Assembly (NCBI GenBank): GCA_963082975.1
Contig: OY720345.1
Span: 75,299,034-75,363,033 of the forward strand
Length of the DNA stretch: 64,000 bases
From: Labia minor
Taxonomy: Eukaryota > Arthropoda > Insecta > Dermaptera > Spongiphoridae
Reading direction: 5' to 3'
Both the position numbers and the translations under genes were made by a program. Below are positions 46,557 to 58,791 of this stretch, piece after piece. Positions within the stretch are counted from its first letter, which is position 1. Each line of letters begins with the position of its first letter. The notes under the pieces were generated by a model. It made no database searches and was not told the DNA's origin. It saw only the letters and a program-made list of their open reading frames with translations.

Positions 46557-47428
46557 ATTTTTAGAAAAAATCAAAACCAATTAATCGAAAAGTGAACTAG
46601 CTAATAATAATTGGTGTTATCATGATGCAAAACCCATGTATTTGATAAATCCGAACTTTTTTTATATATTGACGCAAATGAAATAAAAAACAGCTATTTA
46701 CTTATTTGACCAGATAAAGATTTATTCAAGATCTATAAAAAAATATACATATTAGAAAAAAAATAACTATTTTTTAAAACACGTTAATAGAATTAGTATA
46801 TTTATAGATAAATTTTTATTTAAATTTCTTTGATAATTATATTTAAACAAATGTTGTCAGTTTATTTTTGTTTTATATAAATTCATAAATATAATAAATA
46901 TTTCTTCTAAATATCTGAAATGAAATAATATTGAAATTTAATTATATAGCCAGTGCCAAAATTAACGTAGATTTGAATTAAATAGAAATTTTACGTTTTT
47001 AGGTTGTTATTTTTTCATTGAATCATAAAATACACATAGGATAACGTTATTAATGAAATAACTCATCAAGTAAATTCAATGAAAAATAAGAATCTAAAGA
47101 TTAAAAACCGTGCTTTCTATTTAATTAAAATCTTGTGTTAATTTTGGAACAGCCTATATAATAATATATTTGTGTGATGTGATCTATACAATTAATTAAT
47201 TTTCAATTAAGAAGATAAACGTGGGGCTTGAACATTTTCATTTCTAACTCTTTGAATCAAAATTTAAAAAAAACTTACTTTTTCAAAATTTTTTTAAGTC
47301 TATTCTCAATTATTACTTTTAATATTATTAATATTTAATATTTTAATACATTCGAAGACAAATAGATTGATTTATTTTTAATTTAATTATAATTGATTTA
47401 TTATATTTTATATTTTAAATTAAAAATA
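46557..47428. other. AT-rich DNA, nothing recognised
   Basis: No supported feature. Confidence 0.5.
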
Positions 47429-48037
47429 AGCTGGAGTGTCTCCACTCGACTATTTCGCAATTTGAATTGGTTTAATTAACATATATTATATTTAAATTAA
47501 ATTTAATTAAATATAAATAATAAATTAAAATTAATAAATAATATTTATTAAACCAGCGCGTGTTTGGCTCTTTGTTGATGGCACCCCGTCACGTGCTGTC
47601 GCGTGATTTGCAGTCTTGTTAAAATATTAATTCCGGTACTTTCAGCGATTCAATCAAACTGAAATTCTATATATAGCAGTTTTATACAATTTTTAATCAT
47701 GTGAAAAATTATCAAACATATATATTTATTTTTAAGGTCACTTTAGAGGAAAAAAAATCAAAACGTTGTAAGTAATGACCCTCTTCCGGTTGAGCTACAT
47801 TTCTCAGAAGGTGATAGAAAACTACAAATTTTGAATAATGCCCATGTACCAAATTTCATGATTCTAGCTCAAGCCGTTTTTGCGTAATCTTGTCTACAAA
47901 CACACATGCACACACATAGAGAGGCATTTTTTTCAACCTTATTGAAAATGATTCAGGAACCTTCAAAACGTATAAAAACATCAAAATCTCGACATCGAAA
48001 ATTTTCGTGATCGCAATACTATCTCTGGCGAGATAGT
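47429..48037 (-). repeat. Family A repeat, copy 6
   Basis: Complete inverted copy with AGCTGGAGTGTCTCC at left and GGCGAGATAGT at right. Confidence 0.88.
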
Positions 48038-48044
48038 AAAAAAT

Positions 48045-48319
48045 GAAAACGTGGTAAGTAATTACCCTCTTCCAGATGAGCTACATTTCTCAAAAGTTGA
48101 TAGAAAACTACGAATTTTGAATAATGCTCATATACCAAATTTCATTCTTCTAACTCGAACCTTTTTTGCATAATCTTGTCTACATACACACATACACACA
48201 CAGAGAGAGGCATTTTTTTCAACCTTAGTGAAAATGACTCAGGGACCTTCAAAACGTATAAAAACATCAAAATCTCGACATCGAAAATTTGAGTGATCGC
48301 AATACTATCTCTGTCGAGT
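48045..48319 (-). repeat. Family A partial copy 6b, in tandem
   Basis: The 5' half only (core, CA tract, CAACCTTAGTGAAAATGA, terminal ACTATCTCTGTCGAGTA) in the same orientation directly next to copy 6. It is diverged from copy 6, so it is not a very recent duplication. Confidence 0.82.
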
Positions 48320-48870
48320 AATAATATAGAATATAGATATATTCTTTTTTCTAAGATAAAAACAAAACATTCAATATTTTTTTTTTTTTTAAAGTACTAA
48401 TGTTTTGGTTTTTGTAAAAATATAAGAGTCATCATTTTGAAAGGGAAATGATTGTATTTAAAATTTTTGTTGTTGACGTTGTTGTTGTTGTTGTATTATT
48501 ATTAAATTTTTTCAAAGAAGAATACAAAACATGACCCATAAACTAACTTTCATTATGACATCAAAGATGTAAAATCCATACTACTAGCTTCAGTAATATT
48601 CTTGTTTTTCATGCAAATTACCACCGTCCATTCCAATGGATGGTTTACACAGATACTTCGTGTCTTGTGTGTTGCCGTTGTTGAGGCTTCCGTCGAATTA
48701 TCGGCGTGTGGAAGAATAATTTATAATTGATTTTTCATTTCATCGAGAAAACCGTCAATTGATCAGACAAGTTCTTCCTCGGGTGATTCATGCATTGTTA
48801 TCTTGCCTCTTTGCAATGAAGACCTTGCACTCATTTCCAAACTAAAGAGAGATATTATCAATTCAGGCTA
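48320..48870. promoter_or_regulatory. GTT simple repeat and single-copy island
   Basis: A (GTT)n tract at 48470-48493 precedes a mixed-composition stretch (48590-48850) with CCGTTGTTGAGGCTTCCGTC and TTCTTCCTCGGGTG. No repeat match and no convincing coding frame. Confidence 0.2.
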
Positions 48871-50575
48871 ATTATTCAGAATTAAACATTAATTTCGTCT
48901 TAACTCGACCTTATCTTGATTTTCATTACAAGTCTATTAGCACATATGGCTGTCAAGTGCAAATTGTATCCGACTGAAAAAAGAATAAATAAATAAACAA
49001 TGGAATAATACGAGTTTACCTCCCTAAGATTACATTATAGTGAGAAAATATTGCAGAATTTATTTATTTTTGTTTATTTATACATCACAAAGGTATAACT
49101 TGATTTATCTTTTTAATTATTTACTTAAAAACAGAAAAAAAAAATTTAATTTTCTTTTACCAAAGCCTCTTTCATCATAATATAATAACTATTAACCTCA
49201 CTTATTATTAAATTATACGTATGTCATATAAATATAATAAAATCTTTTAATTAAATATTATATTACTGAGTTGCTATATTTTTTCATTTACTTAATTATT
49301 TTTATTTTTTGTGCAGTTTATTTATTTATTTTTTTGCACCTAACTCTCTCACTTGTGGAATATTATTATTAATACAAGTTTAATATTCTTTAATCAAATT
49401 CTTTCATCATTTCATTGTCAAAATTCATTATTCTTAATTAAAATTAATTATAATTTTGAATTCTAGTTTTATAGTAATATATTCATGATTTAATTTAAAA
49501 ATTAGTTTCAAAATTCAATTATAAAAACTACATATTTTGTTTTTGACAATCTTGTTTTTTTTCCCCTAAAAAAAAATGTGTTGGTATGTAGGTAACTGAT
49601 ATTTCTATTAGAAGAAAAAATGTTCCTATCTATATATTAATTTCAACAGTTAGCTAAAGTTAATTTTTAAACTTAAATGAAAAGTAGAAACCCGCCTGCC
49701 TTGGAGATGATTTGATTTAACCTTTAAGACTACTCGATCGTGCTGCTTCTTCTTCCACTTCGACACAAGGAAATGATGGCGTATATCCAGGATTTGTATA
49801 AATCAAGAAATAGAAATGAATAATATCTATTTATTTAAATATTTATGTCAGAAAATAAATATATATATATATATATAAATTTACTTACCTTTTTTTATTT
49901 ATAATTATATTTTTTAATAAATTTATAAACCCAATTCTATAATATTAATAAATGAGAGGAAATTAAATAAAAAAAATATATATAAATTTCTGATTTAGAA
50001 AAGTGTGTTAAAAATGAATGTGAAAGTAGAGAGGGCCAGAGAGGAGATAATACATGATCATTTACAGGGTGGATACATGTCAAGGCGTGTTAAGCCAAGT
50101 CTCCTCATGCGCCCCATTCCACCCCCCCCCCCCCCCGAAAATACAATGTCACGTTGGTGACATCGAGATTTCTAAATACAATTCAATCTGACAACCCATA
50201 AAAAATCTCTCAATCCGACTTAATAGATCTTTTCCTTTATTTTGGTAAACAGGTTATGATTCATTGTGTTCTTATCATCTAAATACAACTTTATATTATT
50301 TTTCCTGTTATTGATTAAAATTATCTCTTTGCATTGTATTAACATGCCAAAGTACACCAAATTATCTTGATTTGAATTATATAAAGATCATACAAACCTT
50401 CATTATGACGATAGTATTAATTTCATTATTGCTGTTTATAGGTAATTACTCAATCATTAAAAATATATAATATGTAATATATAATTAATTTAAACTATAT
50501 TAAAATTGTTATTACAGCTATAATTTTTAACATTTTCATGTGACAATTCAATTTTTTTTAATATAGAAAATCATA
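48871..50575. other. AT-rich DNA with C-run
   Basis: Mostly A/T-rich. A small richer patch at 49690-49790, a TA tract near 49858-49876 and a C run at 50127-50138 are visible. No gene is supported. Confidence 0.55.
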
Positions 50576-51069
50576 CGAGGGCAGGGCAATAAGTATTTTT
50601 TGAATTTCCTGTCTCTTAAATGAAATGGCTACTCCTGTCATCAGGCCACTATCAGCTGACTCCTGTCGAAATTTGAACCAGCTGGATTTTTTAGTTTTTG
50701 TTTGATATCCATTAATAGAAGACCACCACCTTGTGATTTGAGAATAAAATGGAAAAAAGTGAATTTCCCTGAAAATCCATGAATTGGGATACGAATTGCT
50801 CCCTCAACCTCCCTATTCTCCGGAATTAGCCCCGAGTGACTATTTCTTCTTTTCAAACCTGAAGAAATGGCTCCGCGGAAAGAGATTCGACTCGACTCGA
50901 CTCCAACGATGAAAACATGTCACAAACAAATACCTATTTTGATCTCCTTGATAAATCTTATTTTTTGGAAGAGATAAAAACAATGGAGAAACGTTGAAAA
51001 ATAAAATAAATTTTTATACAAAAACCTGTGTTTGATTCAAAAAATCACGGACTTATTGACCTGCCCTCG
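50576..51069 (+). mobile_element. Deleted mariner copy 3 (both ends intact)
   Basis: 494 bp, TA on both sides. Left terminus CGAGGGCAGGGCAATAAG and right terminus ending GACTTATTGACCTGCCCTCG form the terminal inverted repeats. The interior is an internally deleted transposase gene on the plus strand. This gives the family a MITE-like size while keeping everything needed for cross-mobilisation by an intact relative. Confidence 0.87.
50749..50912 (+). pseudogene. Mariner transposase, N-terminus joined to C-terminal domain
   Basis: ATG at 50749 gives MEKSEFP and then a stop at 50770; from 50772 in another frame the gene resumes with KIHELGYELLPQPPYSPE followed by LAPSDYFFFSNLKKWLRG, ending at a stop at 50910-50912. 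The SD residue pair holds the final catalytic aspartate. The DNA-binding domain and first two catalytic residues are missing. Confidence 0.82.
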
Positions 51070-51850
51070 TATGAATAATTGAATAATAGATAAAATTGGC
51101 AACATCGGACTCTTTAGACTAAAATAAATTCAAAAATGGTTAAATACTAAATAAATACTAAGTTTTTTTAGATAATATATTTTCATGTTTATATTGCATG
51201 AATGAATAACAAAAATGAATAGTGTGAGGATTTAAACCATCTGTTGGCCTGTTGACCATCACATTGTATCTGATATTGCTTTTTAGTCTCTTTTGAAAAC
51301 AATAAAAACGTTTCGTTCTTCATAGTAGTCCATCTCTTTTATACGTGCGCCAACCTTATCAGATGCATTCACAGTCACGCGATCTTCAAAAAAAAAAAAA
51401 AAAAGTAAAAAGAATTTTCATCATTTCATCGCCTAAAGTAATACCAATTTAAAAAAGATATCCCAACTCATCTTAAATGTCTCTATCTAAAACCTAAATC
51501 ATTCAAACAAATAAAATTATAAATTAATCAATCAACACTTACAAGTTAACTAGTCGAGTTTGTAATAAATAAATAAATACTAACACCAATGAATTAATAA
51601 TAATGAAAAGACAAATGTTACATCAAAATAAAATGAAATAATCTAAAATATCTTAATTTTGGTTAAATTCAATTTTATAAATGTTACTTTGAAAAGTGGT
51701 TATAAATGAAACAATTATCCTAATGAAATTAGAATAATAATCAATTTCATCCATCAAATATGTACGTATAAGTTCCTGATTTTATCTTGAATTTATTTAA
51801 AGAATATATTATCATCTTTTTAATATAAAGTTTTTTTCATTCTAAATCTT
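51070..51850. other. AT-rich DNA with a tRNA-like segment
   Basis: At 51205-51275 the minus strand shows ATGTGATGGTCAACAGGCC and then the B-box-like GATGGTTTAAATCCTC, suggesting a decayed SINE head. An A run lies at 51388-51404. No gene is supported. Confidence 0.4.
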
Positions 51851-51852
51851 AG

Positions 51853-52090
51853 AAGCTATCTATCTATCTCTGTGGTTCTACGGAACTCGAAAGTTCTTGG
51901 CCGCAGCAAACACACTTCTCCAAGTGTCCTGTATCATAACCATCCAACTCCTACCCTCTCTCACGTCCCTTCCCACATTATCCACCCACCGCGTCCTTGG
52001 TCTTCCAAGCGGACGTTTCCCACTCAGCCTCCCCACCAATATATTTTTCTCCATTCTTCCTCTCCAATTCTAGCCACGTTCCCTGCCCGT
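51853..52090 (-). pseudogene. LINE 3' fragment
   Basis: The minus strand carries the RMAKNILVG-like, GRPRTRWVDNVGRD and AAAKNFRVP-type tail seen at 14247, with frameshifts, and begins at the CTATCTATCTATC tail (51855-51869). Severely 5'-truncated. Confidence 0.72.
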
Positions 52091-52142
52091 ATGATTTTAT
52101 TTAAATAAAGTTCAATTCATTTAATAATTCAAAAGTATTTAA

Positions 52143-52217
52143 AGCAGCGGTTTTCAATCTTTATGTTAGTATATGCCTTCCTAAAAATTCCCTTGCCTCC
52201 CCATCTTTTATTTTTTT
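52143..52217. repeat. hAT-type MITE left end
   Basis: GCAGCGGTTTTCAATCTTT at the left resembles the termini of M1/M4. The sequence then runs into family-A copy 7; no right terminus was located. Confidence 0.4.
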
Positions 52218-52837
52218 ACTATCTCGTAAGAGATAGTATTGCGATCACGAAAATTTTCGATGTTGAGATTTTGATGTTTTTATACGTTTTGAAGGTTCCT
52301 GAATCATTTTCACTAAGGTTGAGAAAAATGTATGTCTGTCTCTGTGTGTGTGTGTATGTATGTATATATGTAACCAAGATTACGCAAAAACGGTTTGAGC
52401 TAGAATCATGAAATTTGGTATACGGGCAATATTCAAATTTCGTAGTTTTCTATCAGCTTTTGAGAAATGTAGCTTATTTGTAAGAGGACTATTACCTACC
52501 ACGTTTTCACTTTTTTTCCCTCTAAACTGACCGTAAAAATAAAGATATATGTTTGATAATTTTTCACATGATTAAAAATTGTATAAAACTACTATATATA
52601 GAATTTCAGATTGATTGAATCGCTGAAAGTACCGGAATTAATTTTTTAACTCTGCAAATCACGCACCAGAACGTGAAGTGGTGCCATCAACAAAGAGCCA
52701 AACACGCCCTGGTTTAATAAATATTATTTATTAATTTTAATTTATAATTTATAATTAATTAAATGTAATTTAAATATAATAAATGTTATTTAATCCAATT
52801 CAAATTTGCGAGATAGTCTAGTGGAGACACTCCAGCT
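52218..52837 (+). repeat. Family A repeat, copy 7
   Basis: Full-length copy with the 5' variant ACTATCTCGTAAGAGATAGT, which is a better palindrome than the usual one, and intact 3' CACTCCAGCT. Confidence 0.88.
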
Positions 52838-54844
52838 TTTTTTAAATAGATCTAACAATATAAACACATTTTAAATAAGTTTCACTTTGAAACTTCTCTT
52901 TTAGAGAACTATTACATGACAGTTCTATCAATTTTTTCTTATTAGTGGTTGTCAGTCCAAATAGATCATCTTTATTGTCAACAAATGGATTCTGTATTCA
53001 TAAAAATCTTAGAAAAATCAAAATCTTTGAAATAATTTGAAAAATACAGTATTACGATACAAAGTGTTATTTATTTGTACATTGAATGATATATGTTATA
53101 AAACTGAAGTTTTTATTAAAATATTTTGGCTCCTCTCCCCTTTAGCAAAATAATCGTGCCTCTTTAAGGAGACACCTTCCAATTCGCTCATTTAAAGTGA
53201 TATTTCTATTTTATTTAAACAACGGCATTTATTTGAAGTTTTATCAAATAAACATATATATTTTTGGTAGAAGAAAAAAAAAATTGAGAATATTTTTTTT
53301 TTCTTTTAATTAAATCATGACTAAACCAGTAAATTTAATTGAATTTTTCTTTTTCTTTTTTAATTCAAAAATCATTAAAGACTTTATTTAATTAAATTAA
53401 AGATTGTAAAAGATCATGATTAATGAATTAAATTCTTTATGAATTTGTTCAAAATCCTTTTCTGGCCATTATTCATCTGATGGTATAATTAACAATTGTC
53501 CGTGCCATCCCTCTCTCCTTATTTTTTTTTTTCAAGGATAAAAAAGATATTAAAATAGAACTTAGGATGCAATTTTCTCAAGGATCTTTCAATTGAATTG
53601 AGTAAATTTACTATGAAAGCTTTAACACCAGGTTTAATATGAAATATTTGTGTTGCGACTGATGCGCTTTCTCATTTCCTTCCTTCAATGACATTCGGAA
53701 AAGATGCAATTAACTGAGATTGGCAACCACACACACACTCATCCCATCAAAATACTATTTTTATTTTTTTTTTTTTTTTTTTTTCAGGTAGCTTTCAACT
53801 AATAAACTAGTTCGTTGTTAACTATGATTTAGACAGGTAACTATCCTCCTGGTACAAGTTTACACTCGGTTCACGCAATTTCTATCGGGGGTCGTGCATG
53901 TAAGTCGTTCAAGGATGCTGACTACAGAATGTATACACGAATGTCAGTTGGTCAGTTTATTACTTGCACATGTAAATCCATTTAAATATGGCAAACAAGC
54001 TTCTTGTCATCTTTCGAAGAGAAATAAACCTATCTGCCTATACACATTTTTGTTACCTCCACGTTATTCGCTTTGTTTAAGAAAAATAGAATCAATATAA
54101 AAAAATCCTTTACTTTCTCAATAGGGTTGATTTTTTTTTTTTTTTTTTTTATTTTAGCATATTTAAAATAATGAATTCAATATAATTTATTCTTTGAAAT
54201 AATTTTCAGTAAAGAACTGATTGAAATGTACGATTTTCCATTACAAATTTTTATTTTTGGTATCAATTCGATGAGATCAGGGCCAGTCAGATTGGATTGT
54301 CATTTCATGCCTTTCTCACTCGAGTGATTTGTTCCCAAGAGGTCGATCGATCGCTGATCGATTGGGCAATCGCCACTAGAAACAATGCTATGAAATTAAT
54401 CACGTTAACTCACTATTACGACACTAATAACTATAACTAACGAAAATAATTACTATTATCATTTAAAGTTTCATGATACAACAAGATGTTAGTTTTTAAT
54501 GAGCTAAGATTAATTGATTAATGGATGAGAATATAATTAATTTATCTCTTCTCATCGTTTATTTTAATGATTTCACTCTATTTAAAATAGAACCGAAGTA
54601 TTTTAGTTATTTGAGATTTATAATTAGTATTATCAATTATAATTGAGATTGGATGAAATATAAGGAAAAAATGAAATATGTAAAAAAAAAAAAAATAAAA
54701 ATAAAATTATGAATAAAGATTAAAATTGTGATTACTAGTATATATGTATTATTAAGTTTAATGAATTTAAAATATTTTTTTTTATATTAGAAGTAAATAT
54801 TTTATAAATTTTAATTTTATAATCAATTTTCAATGAGAGAGAGA
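52838..54844. other. AT-rich DNA with long poly-T tract and two richer patches
   Basis: A long T tract ends in CAG at 53785; the following 45 nt to GTAACT have no open frame. 53840-54010 and 54280-54420 (GAGGTCGATCGATCGCTGAT, a partial palindrome) are richer in G+C. The 68-residue frame at 53894-54100 lacks any recognisable domain. No gene is called. Confidence 0.45.
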
Positions 54845-54849
54845 CATCT

Positions 54850-55135
54850 GACTTGTACATCCTATGAAACGACAGACCTATCAAGACAGTTACCGCCTAA
54901 GCGGGGTAAAGGTATTCTATGATCAGGAGTGCGGATCTTCTCAACTTTTCAATTGATTTTCTTAACCGGAGGCGGTACATTTTATTTCAAGTAACTTCCC
55001 AATTTTGATCCCTAAGACTGAGTTGACCCCAACTAGTTCAATTTTCTTACCAATGGGGATTTAAACCCCTGATCAGGGATCATCTTAGCATTTGACTTTT
55101 CAAGCCAAACATTGAGGAAATTTGGTTCGTATATT
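54850..55135 (-). repeat. SINE-like repeat J, copy 2
   Basis: Body shared with 7925 and 57535 (TGTACATCCTATGAAA, TTCTATGATCAG, TTGATTTTCTTAACCGGA, CTTCCCAATTTTGATCC). On the minus strand the right end shows a tRNA-like head: TTGGCTTGAAAAGTC then CAGGGGTTTAAATCCCC as B box. This copy best supports a tRNA origin. Confidence 0.58.
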
Positions 55136-56140
55136 ATTTATACTTTTAACCATGTAGTCGGTCATATTGTCTCAAAGTAATAATTGGTTATGCATCCTAG
55201 ATTTGGTTTTACTAATCGATGTTACTTAGCTATAAGTTTAACTACTACTTTTTGATTTATCTAGTCTGATTAATTATTCAAAGTTATCTTCAAGTTGTTT
55301 AATTAAGAAATTCTTAAAAAGTACACACTATAACCAGATAGGGTTTGTTTCTTCAGCCTCCTGTTCACACTAACATGAGGGAAATTTCACAATTTATAAT
55401 CTATTCGAAATAATTTTTAATGAGTTATAGCCAATTTTTAATCTGTTTAATGATATTAAAAGATTTTCTTTCTTTTTTTTTTTTAAAAAAAAATTTAAAT
55501 TCTTTCTGAAAACGATAATTTGGTCTTTATTCTCATTTCACTCAGACAATCTTCAAGAAACAAATCTCGAATCATTATAATTACTTTTTTTAACAAATCA
55601 TACTTATTTAGGTGTATAAGTAAAAATGCAAATACATTCATATATTTATCATGAACTAAATATTATATCTATTATTAGAAATTTGAATATGTTTATATAT
55701 ATATATATATATATGTGTAAAATATATTTACTTATATTAAAGTAATTTATGTAAAAATTGTTTTCTTTTAATTCATTCTCTATTTTTCTAAGAAAAAGTA
55801 AAATAAAATATTATTTATTTTTATTGAAAGTTTAAATAGTTTATAGAAATGAATGTAATTATTGTATTTTTTTTGCATTTCAATAGACAATATATACATA
55901 TGTAAATGATACTTAGATTATTTTTTCTAATTAATACTAATATCCTATCTTCTTTTATTTTTCTATTATTGAAAAATACAAATTAAATCAATTGATCATT
56001 TAAATATTCAAGTATCCTCGATTTCATTTTTGTAAACAACCATTCATTACATTCTGGTTGTGAATCATGTTTTATATTAGATCTTGAAAAGAGTAAAACG
56101 AGACAATACAATTGCATTCCAATTCGCAATAATAATTATT
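55136..56140. other. AT-rich DNA, nothing recognised
   Basis: Includes a (TA)n tract near 55697-55714. No gene is supported. Confidence 0.55.
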
Positions 56141-56144
56141 AGTA

Positions 56145-56230
56145 TTGTACGAGTGAGGCTCGAACTCAGGAACCTTGGGAACGTTCGTGGGTCTGACCTT
56201 CCCTGCTTTGTTGTGGGCTCGACGTAGGGT
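56145..56230 (-). repeat. tRNA-like SINE head
   Basis: The minus strand reads GGTTCCTGAGTTCGAGCCTC then ACTCGTAC, a recognisable B box region, with a looser A box about 45 nt upstream. Not a complete tRNA. Confidence 0.45.
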
Positions 56231-56607
56231 GTGTGTGATATTTAGATCAGGTAATTGCTCGCTTATGTCTATATTATTCTATATATTTATACCTGTGCAT
56301 GATGATAGAGGAAATACAATCACCGTTCATTATAAACAAAGAGGTGGTTTAACAAGTTTTGTAAAGGGCGGCTCACATTCACTAAATACACGTATTTAGA
56401 CCGAAGAAAATTAGGGTTTTGAGTAAATGGACTATTTAAAGAAATTCACATACATAAACCTTTTTTTTTTGTCTAACAGGTCACTAAATATTTTTTCAAA
56501 CACAATTAAAAAATACAATAAAATTCAAAACATTCATATTAAAGAGTTATTGATGATTATTATTATTTAAATAGAATAATTGTACATTCATTAATATTAT
56601 TTTTTAA
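56231..56607. other. AT-rich DNA, nothing recognised
   Basis: No supported feature; a T run lies at 56461-56470. Confidence 0.5.
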
Positions 56608-57407
56608 ATTTTCGATTTCGAGATTTTGATGTTTTTATACGTTTTGAAGGTTCCTGAATCATTTTCACTAAGGTTGAGAAAAACAGTGGTGCCTCACACA
56701 ACGAACTTAATTCGTTCCAGGAGCAAGTTCGTTATGCGAAAAGTTCGTTATGTGAAACGCAAGGGGATGCAATACAACGGCAGCGATCGTGGAAGCTCGG
56801 ACGAGTTCGTTGCGTGAAACGAAGTTCGTTGTATGAATCATGAAATTTAGTTCATTATGGTTCGTTGTGTGCAGCGTTCGCTGTGCAAGGCATTCGTTAT
56901 GCGACGCATCACTGAATGTCTGTTTGTGTGTGTCTGTATGTAGACAAGATTACGCAAAAACGATTTGAGCTATAATAATAAAATTTGGTATACGGATATC
57001 ATTTAAAATTTGTAGTTTTCTATCAACTTTTGAGAAATGTAGCTCATCTGGAAGAGGGTCATTACCTACCAAATTTTCATTTTTTTTTTCCTCTAAACTG
57101 ACCGTAAAAATAAAAATATGTGTTTGATAATTTTTTACATGATTAAAAATTGTATAAAACTGCTATATATAGAATTTCAGCTTGATTGAATCGCTGAAAG
57201 TACCGGAATTAATTTTTTATCCAACTGCAAATCACGCGCCAGCACGTAACGTTGTGCCATCAACAAAGAGCCAAACACGCGCTGATTTAATAAATATTAT
57301 TTATTAATTTTAATTTATAATTTAATTAATTAATTAATTAATTAAAATATAATATATGTTATTTAATGCAATACAAATTGCAAGATAGCCGAGTGGAGAC
57401 ACTCCAG
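56608..57407 (+). repeat. Family A repeat, copy 8, with nested MITE
   Basis: 5'-truncated (starts at AATTTTCGATTTCGAG). The segment GGTTGAGAAAAA / AATGTCTG is split by a 231-bp element at 56684-56914. The rest of the core and the 3' end CACTCCAG are present. Confidence 0.87.
56684..56914. mobile_element. MITE rich in TTCGTT/AACGAA words
   Basis: 231 bp with ends CAGTGGTGCCTCACACAACG and GTTATGCGACGCATCACTG, roughly inverted. The interior repeats TTCGTT and its complement many times (AGTTCGTTATGCG, AGTTCGTTGCGTG). Compared with uninterrupted family-A copies the target AA may be duplicated, so the duplication is at most 2 bp; that argues against hAT. Superfamily unassigned. Confidence 0.78.
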
Positions 57408-57534
57408 ATTTTTTATTTTGTCATTCTTTCCAAATTGATTGGTGGGAAAAATTCACACACCACGAAGATATTGTTATAGGTTAATATCTAACATTTAGAT
57501 ACTTTTATAAAAATTTATTTAAAAACAACCTTTA
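57408..57534. other. AT-rich spacer
   Basis: Short spacer; nothing recognised. Confidence 0.5.
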
Positions 57535-57680
57535 ACATTTGTACATCCTACGAAAGGACTACGCTTATTATTTCAATTGCCGTCTAAAGTAAACGTGTTC
57601 TATGATCAGTAGAACGGATCCTCTCAACCTTTATCTTGATTTTCTTCATCGGACGGACTACTTTTTAATAAATTAATTAT
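57535..57680 (-). repeat. Repeat J fragment, copy 3
   Basis: Matches the J body only (TGTACATCCTACGAAAGGAC, TCTATGATCAGTAGAACGG, TTGATTTTCTTCATCGGA). The tRNA-like head is missing. Confidence 0.55.
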
Positions 57681-57960
57681 TAATTATAATTTTATTTTTA
57701 ATTAACACATATGTTTTTATGATTCATTAACTTCAGATTATATCCCAAATTTAAACTATAGAAATATTCAATCTCAACAGCAAGTAGAAAATGGATTAGA
57801 GGAAAAAATTTTAGGGAAAGTACTTCTCCATTTAAACTATTTATTTAATTAGTGTAACCTTGTAAAGTAATTTTAAATGTATTCATTTTTTTAATAAATT
57901 CCATGATTTTGATCGCCAGTATTTTATTATTAAATAATTTCTATTTAATTTATTCGTATT
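57681..57960. other. AT-rich DNA, nothing recognised
   Basis: No supported feature. Confidence 0.5.
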
Positions 57961-57968
57961 ATGTATAT

Positions 57969-58180
57969 CAGTGATTTTCAACCACTGTGCCCCGAGATTA
58001 CGAGGCTCTTAAAAATTTTTTTTTCTAAATTTTTTCAATTTGGTTCTAAAGAAAAGGTAAACCGTTTTTTGGACCACTTTTTTCAATATGGTAAACTTTT
58101 ATACTTATCTTTTTCTTTGCCGCCAAATTTTTAAACCCTTAAAAGTGTGCCGCGGAAAAAAAAATTGTTGAGAATCACTG
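57969..58180. mobile_element. hAT-type MITE (M5)
   Basis: 212 bp, termini CAGTGATTTTCAACCA and TTGAGAATCACTG, with perfect 8-bp duplication ATGTATAT (57961-57968 and 58181-58188). Contains TTTGGTTCTAAAGAAAAGG, a variant of the shared module. Confidence 0.86.
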
Positions 58181-58791
58181 ATGTATATATAATAAAATTA
58201 ATATTTCTTAATATTTTTTACATTTCTAGGGAGAGTTTTCGTGCTCTTAGATACGCTATTTTTGGTACTATTAAAAATAAAAGCAACAGGTGCATATCTA
58301 CATTATTATAACTGTCTCAATTTTCTCGTAACATTTTTTTTTTTTTGTTATAGGATTTTTTTCCATTATAATTTTAACTAAATTCAAAAATACTAGCAAA
58401 TACACTTCCTCATTAATCATTATTCGTAATTCGAAAAAGATTTTGTGGTTGGCGTTTTTTAACAAAAATATAACAAAACAAAAAACACAATCCAACAAAC
58501 AGGTGGAGAGATTCAAATGTATATTCACTATATACAGTTTAAAAATATTAAAAAAATAACAGTGATTCTTTCTAATTAATTTTTAAAACAAATTTTAAAT
58601 ATCAAAATTGAGATTTGTGGGGTAATTAACCGAGAACATTGATAATATAAATAATTAAAAATCGGGAGTGTCCTCCCCTAGACTTTTCCGCATATAAATA
58701 GGTATAAAGAGTTGTGAATGAATATTTAGAATAAATTAAATTACAAGTTATTTTTAACCATTATCTTTAGAACGATAAAACATAAATAATT
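58181..58791. other. AT-rich DNA with a possible diverged family-A 3' end
   Basis: At 58660-58695 CGGGAGTGTCCTCCCCTAG then ACTTTTCCGC resembles the inverted 3' end of family A (GGAGTGTCTCCACTCGACT). The remainder is A/T-rich without a supported gene. Confidence 0.4.

Noticed and set aside
53785..53829. Possible exon after the long T tract ending in CAG and before GTAACT
   Set aside because: All three frames contain stops, and the acceptor is explained by the long T tract; at most a non-coding exon.
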